From Cylindrobasidium torrendii FP15055 ss-10 (Eukaryota > Basidiomycota > Agaricomycetes > Agaricales > Physalacriaceae): a stretch of 64,000 nt of DNA. Shown here piece after piece: positions 57,701 through 64,000 of the stretch. The notes under the pieces are model-generated. The model saw nothing but the letters and a program-made list of their open reading frames with translations. It searched no databases and was not told where the DNA came from. The translations under genes and the position numbers were made by a program. Where the stretch lies: contig KN880464.1 of NCBI GenBank assembly GCA_000934385.1, positions 62,001 through 126,000 of the forward strand, in the 5' to 3' direction. Every line of letters begins with the position of its first letter. Positions within the stretch are counted from its first letter, which is position 1.

Positions 57701-59566
57701 ATGGAATCAGATTACGAAACGCTTTACAAGGAAATTCTCCTCATGTCTACGGCGCTGAAGGGAACCGCGGCAAATCTACCTAAATCTACTAAAGAGTCTT
57801 CACTGCTACAAAATGTCCAGGCATTCGCCACTCTTTTGACAGTGACGACCCCAACAGATTCGTCATCCGCCAATGTAGTCGCGGTTACTGGTGTCGTCGG
57901 TATGGACTCGCTATCTACGGTCGTAACCGCGCGCAACCGAGTGGGGGAAACGCAAATGGTCGATCTTTCTGAGGAAACCATATCGGCGCGCGCAAGAGAT
58001 AGTGTGGCGATGGGCAAGCTGGCGAATGCCTTTGAGTGCGTGCTCTGCCGTTTGCGCAATCTATCCCAGCTAATGACCTCAATAGAAATGGCAACCCTGA
58101 ATTCCATGTTCACTTGCAAGATGTAGCTACTTTCGTTGAGCATCTTCGGCTGGTGTCCCTACAAAAGGACGACGATGCTTTTGTGACAGCCAAAGCGCAT
58201 TTTCTCGTATTCATCCACCGCCGTGCTTTCGAGAAGATCCATGCCCGCATGAACTATGGCAATAAATTGTGGAGTGGTGGCGACCCTCTTGCAATATTGG
58301 CATCGCAGCCCGTCAGCGACATATCCCCGACTCTGTTCAAACTTGTGCCGTCCCCATTCTTGAATAACGTTCTCCACAAACGTGGACTCGTACCGAATGG
58401 AAAGCGTTTCACCATCAATACTGCAAATGCTGCTCAATGGCTGGGAACCATCTTGGAACTTCGCGGTCTGTTCAACCAGCTGGTGTCGGAGGGGACACAG
58501 CCAGCCAAATTATACCAAGACGGGATCAAGATCCGCAAAACCAGGATACTCAGGGTAGAGCGCTACCAGGACTGCTTCGACATTATCGAAGCCATGTACA
58601 AACTTTGCGAGCGCGAGTCGCTTGTCCAAGCTCTGACTTCTGCTTACGCTCCTAGTGAAGCTGCTCTTATTGCAGGTGAGCCGCTGTGACTTATCCACCT
58701 GAATCAACTTCTCACTATGCAGCTTCACTCTCCCCACCGACCGAAGGCACCTCAGCTGAAGACGAGGAGACTCGCGAGCTTGTTACTGAGGGCACTAGTA
58801 ATAGTATGTGCCTTCGCTGTTGCGTGTCGGTGTAAACTCACTCTATAGGATATCGTGAATACGGCATCACGCATGCATTTCGGTATTATCGCACATTCAC
58901 TTCCTGGACACAAGCCTCATTCGTTATGTTCCGCCTCATCACTCGACTCAATGCCCGCCGCATAGAGTTCCACCTGGTTTCGCCTACGGACGTCACGATA
59001 CAATCTAATGTGCCTACGCTCACCAAGGAAGACGTCGTCGAGTTCATGGTTGCAAACGCCAATGCTTGTAAGAACGAGCCATTCAAAAGTATCACTGACA
59101 CCGGCGATGGTTTCGAGAAAGTCAAGGCGCCCGTACACTGCGAAGCACAGTTGATGGGGCTCATTCACCTCAAAGTACACCGACCCCTCATGCTCAAACC
59201 TACAGTGTCTGCGATGCTTCCGGTACTTCTTTCCCATCGAGTCTTTCCAGTGTCGGACGTTGAACCTTTTGGTAGGACTTTGTTGATAGTATCCCGATAG
59301 GGATTGGGAAAAAGTGTTGCTTCATGTGCCATCTCTTTGGAAAGCATATAGCGCGGGACCGACCTGAGTTCATACTTCCTGGGACTCATGGTATCATTCA
59401 TCCTTGGGTCCCACCTCCTTACATTGATGATGTGCACCTCGTACGGACACTTCACTGGGAGTTAAAGAGTATCTTCCGCAACAAGTTTAGTCCCCCATCT
59501 TCTTATTCCTCGTCCCCAGCCGACGACTCGGACGAGGATTGGAGGCAGGGCCGGACAGATATTTAA
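57701..59566 (+). CDS. OTT_1508-like deaminase-fold protein (predicted nucleic-acid/nucleotide deaminase)
   Basis: Five exons: 57701-58035, 58086-58675, 58723-58803, 58849-59271 and 59301-59566; the total of 1695 nt keeps frame (564 residues). N-terminal part is alpha-helical and of unknown function: MESDYETLYKEILLMSTALK, SLLQNVQAFATLLTVTTP, FVEHLRLVSLQKDDDAFVTA, FLVFIHRRAFEKIHARMNYG, QDCFDIIEAMYKLCERE. The C-terminal domain has the zinc deaminase signature: VHCEAQLM (H-x-E, about residue 431) then IGKKCCFMC (C-x2-C, about residue 481), followed by LPGTHGIIHPWVPPPYIDD. This order is that of the OTT_1508 deaminase clade expanded in Agaricomycetes (established knowledge). Substrate unknown. The last intron is only 29 nt (59272-59300), which is unusual; see findings. 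Ends ADDSDEDWRQGRTDI. Confidence 0.8.
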
Positions 59567-59998
59567 TGGTAGATTACTGGTCAAATCCATGTATTCCGTT
59601 CTAGCTCGTCGAATCAGAATTCAGAATTGGTGTCTGCGTGAATCAAGTTGACTTGGGTTGCTTCAAGGGTCGAAGAGATACTGGTCGACTGAGCTATTGC
59701 ATGGCTAGGCCAAGGATGATTTCGTGTAGTTCACACGACTACATAATAACAGTGATACAAGAGAAACTGTCATTGCTTTCACCAGCGTATTAAGTAGTGA
59801 TTCCATCCCAAGAGTCCGATGAGCACCCTCATTCCCAATCATGTGTAAGGTGTCCCAGCCAGTAATAAGATTTATGTGAAGCAGCAAGTTGTCCGTAAGA
59901 AAAAGAAACAATAATATATACAGCGCGGCATGTCCAAGGCAGTAGGTGTGAGGTGGCAAAACAACAGACGGGTCGAAAATCGGGAATGTAGTGGTCAA
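59567..59998. other. Intergenic, convergent 3' flanks
   Basis: 432 bp between convergent stops. No exon recognised. Confidence 0.5.
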
Positions 59999-61461
59999 TC
60001 ATGGGGCCGTACAAGTCGGGATCTTGATGTCCTTCAACGTTCTGTCCTCGTTTGTCAGACCCCAAGCTCCTTCCACGCCGCCATACTTGATCCTCTTCCA
60101 CTCCTCATCCTTGAACTCGAAGAAGAAATATCCAACACCGTCTTTGTTGGCTTTGCAGACAAAGGTGTCGAGGAAAGTTTGGAGGTTGGCCACAGATGCG
60201 TCTGCGCCTCCCGAGTTGGTCAGACTATCCTTGTCTGCTGAGGTTGTCGGCCAGCCCGTCTCCGCGATGTACATCTTTGGCTGGAGCGGGATGAGCATAG
60301 CAAGATAGTACGTCGAAGGACATGGCTTACCTTGTTCGGGAGTGCAGCCGCAGGCTGAACATTCTCCTCGTCAAATGAGGTGAATGTCCATTCTGCAGCC
60401 TCATCGATAGATACACCTGCGAACCAAGGGTGGTCATTGGCAAGACCATAGTCCATCTCTGCCATCACAAGCTTGTTGAAGTAGTAGGCGGCGTCCGAGT
60501 TCCCGACCGGAATATCGACACCAAGGTCAGAGAGCATGGACTTGGTGTCCTTGATCCAAGCAACAAGCTTCTCTCCAGCGGCATTACCAGCTGAGCCGTT
60601 CGGGTCTTCGGTATTAGCATCGGTGACGGCGCTAAAAGAAAGGTTTAGTCGGCGTCGGAGTGGGGCGCCCAATGCAAGACTCACTTCAAGATGACCTCGT
60701 TGCCGACTGTGATGCCTTCAATGTGGTCGGTACCATATGTCTGTATCGCCTCCTTGATGGCGTCGCGCTGGCGGGTGTATACGCTGTCATCGGTAATGTC
60801 TGGGTAGTTTCCCAGGAATAACTTCACGTCGACTTTGGTTTGCTTGATGGCCTCGAGCTAGGGACGATGTATCAGGCGCATGCCTACAAAAAACATGTCG
60901 GCGGCATACCACAAGTGCCGACTGGTTACAGTCCGAGCCATACAATCGTACGCGGTTGGTAAGCTGGGACATTATCTATGTAGCGGGCGTTAGTGGCCGT
61001 TATGCCAGCAGACACCGGCCAGGACTGACCTGGATGTCCTTGATGACAGCGCTGAGCTCAGCCCCGCAATCAGGCATAATGGCGCCGTCGGGAGTGTACG
61101 CGAGACCATAGAAAGCTTTGTGCAAGTTCGGGTCCTTTTCGAATGAGCTGGGGTCGTTGGGATCGGTTTGGACGGGGTCGCCAGAGGATGATCCGCCACT
61201 TGATGAGCCAGAGGAAGACGAGGAAGAAGATGAGGATGAGGACTTGTTGCGTGTGAGACCGACTCCGAGGCCAACTGCTAGGCCTATGATGACCACAAGT
61301 CCAACGACACTGCCCAGCGCCTAGATAATCTGTTAGCGCGCCCACAACGAGGCTGTGTGTGTGCTCACAATCCACTTAGCACGCCTGGAACGGGCCGCAC
61401 TCTTCTCCAATGTCTGCTGCATACTAGTATTCTGGTAGAGAGCGTCGTTTTCGTTCGACAT
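59999..61461 (-). CDS. Membrane-anchored glycoside hydrolase family 17 (beta-1,3-glucanase)
   Basis: Probable cell-wall glucan-modifying enzyme held as a type II membrane protein. N-terminus MSNENDALYQNTSMQQTLEK, SAARSRRAKWI, intron, then ALGSVVGLVVIIGLAVGLGV as the membrane anchor. A run of 11 serines (NK-Sn-GSSSGGSSSGD) links it to the catalytic part. GH17 core: FYGLAYTPDGAIMPDCGAEL, QLTNRVRLYGSDCNQSALVL, KVDVKLFLGNYPDI, and the proton-donor Glu in GITVGNEVIL. Further: VGNSDAAYYFNKLVMAEMDY, HPWFAGVSIDEAAEWTF, and the nucleophile Glu in MYIAETGWPTTSADKDSL. C-terminus: YFFFEFKDEEWKRIKYGGVE, GAWGLTNEDRTLKDIKIPTC. At least five introns. Both catalytic Glu present. Confidence 0.93.
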
Positions 61462-62341
61462 GTCGAAGAATGTTGGGGGTTGCGAAATAGAAAGAAAAGG
61501 GTTCCGAAGCGAAAAAAAAGTGCTGGGGTCGTCAGGAATCTGCTCGGTGACGAACGAGGCGGTATCAAGTGCCCGTGAAGGGAGGAAGAGAGAAGAGGAG
61601 GTTACGGCGCAACAGAAAGTCCTCCTTATGTACAGACCATGAGCGCTGTGCCTTAGGCCTGTTAGGTCCGGAACGAGACTCGTTTCATCTGGCACAGGAA
61701 AGGGATCTAACCGGGCATTGAAGCGCTGAGAATGTAGACGATGTGAGAGCAAGAAGATGTGAAGATAGGCGCTGGAGAGGAATTATCTCGAGTGGCATCG
61801 ATGCGCAGTAGGTTGAGCAACAACGCATCAAAATTCACCCACATATGGGCATGAACGCCATCGGATGTGCGGAACGTAATTTCATTTATTGCACTGCAGT
61901 TTGACTTTGGCCGGATGGGTCAAGAATGCTTCAGTTTATCCCTCAGTGCCAGCAATGAGATCTGCAAGTTCAACGTTTCCGCTTATGTGCTGCCCCGTTC
62001 AATGGGCTACTCTGGTGGTCTCAGCCACCACTCTACTCAGCTAGCGGCGAGCGCACAATGCCGATGCCCGATCACTAGCACTGTCTGCAAGTGTGACCGA
62101 AATGTGACGATGCAGACGAGGGAAACGCCCATGTCCCAACGCGAATCTGCGCGAACGGTTCATTAGCTTGCATCCGCCGCAACGCAGAGTCACAGTAATG
62201 CTCATCTACTGGGGGTATGGTATGAAAGGCCTCGGGTCGCAGTAATGCACGCATCCTTTGTCTTGTCTAATTCGGCCACGGTTGGTGAAATGCGGTATCT
62301 GATTGATCAAACTCCGCCACTGCTCTTTTGACCTTACCATC
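61462..62341. promoter_or_regulatory. Divergent upstream region of GH17 and F-box gene
   Basis: 880 bp between divergent starts. Short open frames at 61867-62166 are not supported as genes. Confidence 0.5.
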
Positions 62342-63754
62342 ATGGACAACCTTCCGCTCGAGATTCTGCAGGACATCTTCGAGCTATCATGTATAGGCCC
62401 TGGTCCTTCTTTGGGTGTATGCCTTTGCCTAGGACCGTATACGCTGCTCCCTGTTCAGCACCAGCTCTTGATGGTCTCTCGTCTCTGGCGTGACGTTGCT
62501 ACCTCCACGCAAAGTCTTTGGACCACAATCTTCGCAAGCTGCGTCAACGATTCTGGAGAGAAGAAGGAAGAAAAGCTGCGTTTCCTACGCCTTGCCCTTG
62601 GGCGTTCGGGAACCGCATTGCTCGACATTCATGTCGTGTCCTGCTGGGAAGCAGTGGCGGAGTACCTTATCCCCAAGGCGTATCGATGGCGCATGTTGAC
62701 CGTAGGAACTTCAGATCTTTATGCCGATTTATCATCCTTTGCTGGCCTGCAAGGGAAACTCCCGGCCCTGGTAGCGTTCGAACTCGATGACAAAGCTGTG
62801 GATCCCAATCAACGATCTCAAGTCATTGGGTGGCTGTCGGACGCCTTTTCTCACTCGCATCTCATTCGGGAGGTTTTGTGCTACTCCGAGTTGCTCGAAG
62901 TGCGTTTTCCGTGGCATCAACTCACCAGCCTCAACGTCAAGTTTATTCCCTTGCCAACCCAGGCCATGGACGACGCAGTTCGCTTCAAAGGCTTGCTGGA
63001 GTCCTGTAAATCTCTCAAACGCCTCTCGATAAATGGCCAGCCGCCTCTCGCGTTGCCTTTCCGGAATACGACCGTGCAAGAGCTCGTGCACCCCGACCCA
63101 TTATGGCTGTGGTTCCTCACTCTCCCCGCACTGCGCAAATTGGTATTACGAGGGTTCAGCAGACATATTGACTGCTTCCCGCTCTGCATCGACTTCATCC
63201 AACGTTCTCGATGTTCGTTGACCTCGCTTCAGCTCGAGATCCCCATTACACGGTGGACGTCGGTGACCATCAGTAGCTTTCAGGATGTCCTCAAGCTGGT
63301 CCCCTGTCTTCAGTCGCTTCTGCTCGAAGCTCCCACAATCGTTGACGAGTCTCCGCCTGCATGCTACCCCGCGGACATTCCATCTCTCTGCCAACCACTT
63401 CACGATCCAAAGGTGCTTCCCGCACTGGTCAACTTTGATATCGTACTATCGCAAGGAACGAAGCAGAGTGCCGAGCATTGCATGGAAGCGCTTCGAGTGT
63501 GGCTGGCTGTTGTGAGCGATGTCGTTGGCGCACGGCGTGCGTCGATGAAGCGCTTTGATGTGAACGTCAGAGCGGTGCGGGAGGAGACACAGGAGCATGT
63601 AACGCGGGATAATGTGGAGAGCATGGTCGAGATTGGCGCGCTACAGGCGCGCGCGCGCGAAGTGGGTATCAAGGGCCACCTCTGGGTCACAACTCTCAGA
63701 TTTCAACCCTATGAATCACTAATGCACGTGAGCAAGTACGATATAGAATTTTGA
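62342..63754 (+). CDS. F-box protein
   Basis: Uninterrupted 470-residue frame. The ATG at 62342 (MDNLPLEILQDIFELSCIGP) is preferred to the one at 62303 because F-box proteins of this type begin at M-x-x-L-P. F-box continues QHQLLMVSRLWRDVATSTQS, LWTTIFAS. Body is leucine-rich with DIHVVSCWEAVAEYLIPKAY, LLESCKSLKRLSINGQPPL, LPALRKLVLRGFSRHIDCFP, SLTSLQLEIPITRWTSVTIS, LVPCLQSLLLEAPTI, VLPALVNFDIVLSQGTKQSA. The end, WVTTLRFQPYESLMHVSKYD, IEF, may be followed by nothing further. Sequence is not close to the array copies at 22679-28940 or to the inverted pair. Complete inside the window. Confidence 0.82.
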   Translation: MDNLPLEILQDIFELSCIGPGPSLGVCLCLGPYTLLPVQHQLLMVSRLWRDVATSTQSLWTTIFASCVNDSGEKKEEKLRFLRLALGRSGTALLDIHVVSCWEAVAEYLIPKAYRWRMLTVGTSDLYADLSSFAGLQGKLPALVAFELDDKAVDPNQRSQVIGWLSDAFSHSHLIREVLCYSELLEVRFPWHQLTSLNVKFIPLPTQAMDDAVRFKGLLESCKSLKRLSINGQPPLALPFRNTTVQELVHPDPLWLWFLTLPALRKLVLRGFSRHIDCFPLCIDFIQRSRCSLTSLQLEIPITRWTSVTISSFQDVLKLVPCLQSLLLEAPTIVDESPPACYPADIPSLCQPLHDPKVLPALVNFDIVLSQGTKQSAEHCMEALRVWLAVVSDVVGARRASMKRFDVNVRAVREETQEHVTRDNVESMVEIGALQARAREVGIKGHLWVTTLRFQPYESLMHVSKYDIEF

Positions 63755-64000
63755 GGTTTGTTCACCATAAACAATGTACAATGGTCTCATTCAATGCTCA
63801 GCGCTTAGAAACCCTCAATAATGTTTGAATTCAATCTGGGTGACGCCTTCTGCTGCGTTCGACCATGTCCTATCTAGGGTACGCGCCGTACAGTGCTGCG
63901 GGGAGTCTTTATATGATAGTATTACAGATGAGAAACATATATGTACTAATAGTGCCTACTATAGAGGGGAGAAAAATACTACAACCAATGATATGGTCAT

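Overview
This is a eukaryotic nuclear window from a filamentous basidiomycete, most likely an Agaricomycete. Coding sequence is broken by many short (about 45-65 nt) GT-AG introns. The gene set is that of a mushroom-forming or plant-associated fungus: many F-box proteins, secreted CAZymes (GH28, GH11, GH17), a fasciclin protein, a DUF7729-like surface protein and an OTT_1508-like deaminase. A Cantharellales/Rhizoctonia-type genome is possible but not proven. Gene models were built by joining frames at GT-AG (one GC-AG) junctions that keep phase; they were not checked against transcripts.

Layout. 1-2086: 3' part of an MFS transporter. 2580-4286 (-): membrane protein with a possible C2-like N-terminus. 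4649-6342 (-): GH28 pectinase, divergent from VPS16 (6657-9845). 10578-12280 (-): arrestin-like protein. 14244-15510: RmlD/MAT2B-like reductase with a GC-AG intron. 15695-15979 (-): small conserved-looking protein. 16429-19538 (-): SYG1/XPR1-type SPX-EXS protein. 20092-20829 (-): secreted Cys-containing protein. 21620-22281: FAS1-domain protein.

22679-28940: a head-to-tail array of three F-box paralogs on a 2.2 kb repeat unit. 29517-29807 (-): a truncated copy of the N-terminus of the deaminase gene at 57701-59566. 30372-31983 (-): vacuolar proteinase B-like subtilase. 33099-34198 (-): mitochondrial Tim44/Mba1-like protein. 34581-35331: twin-CX9C (CHCHD2/MIX17-like) protein. 35951-36691: GH11 xylanase. 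36971-42761: three more F-box genes, an imperfect MITE-like hairpin and an intron-containing tRNA-Lys(CTT).

43252-44305: SDR. 45027-46876: auxin-efflux-carrier-like protein. 47714-49048: zinc alcohol dehydrogenase. 50102-50446: small ORF next to a perfect 12-bp hairpin. 50905-52190 (-): DUF7729-like protein. 52921-54390 (-) and 55199-56705 (+): a divergent pair of ketopantoate-reductase paralogs. 57011-57553 (-): QCR8, head to head with the deaminase gene 57701-59566. 59999-61461 (-): membrane-anchored GH17. 62342-63754: a seventh F-box gene.

Housekeeping genes (VPS16, SYG1, QCR8, CHCH protein, PRB1-like, mitochondrial protein) alternate with fast-evolving accessory genes. The most unusual content is the F-box tandem array and the deaminase gene with its dispersed truncated copy. 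Both belong to families known to be expanded in Agaricomycetes and whose targets are unknown.
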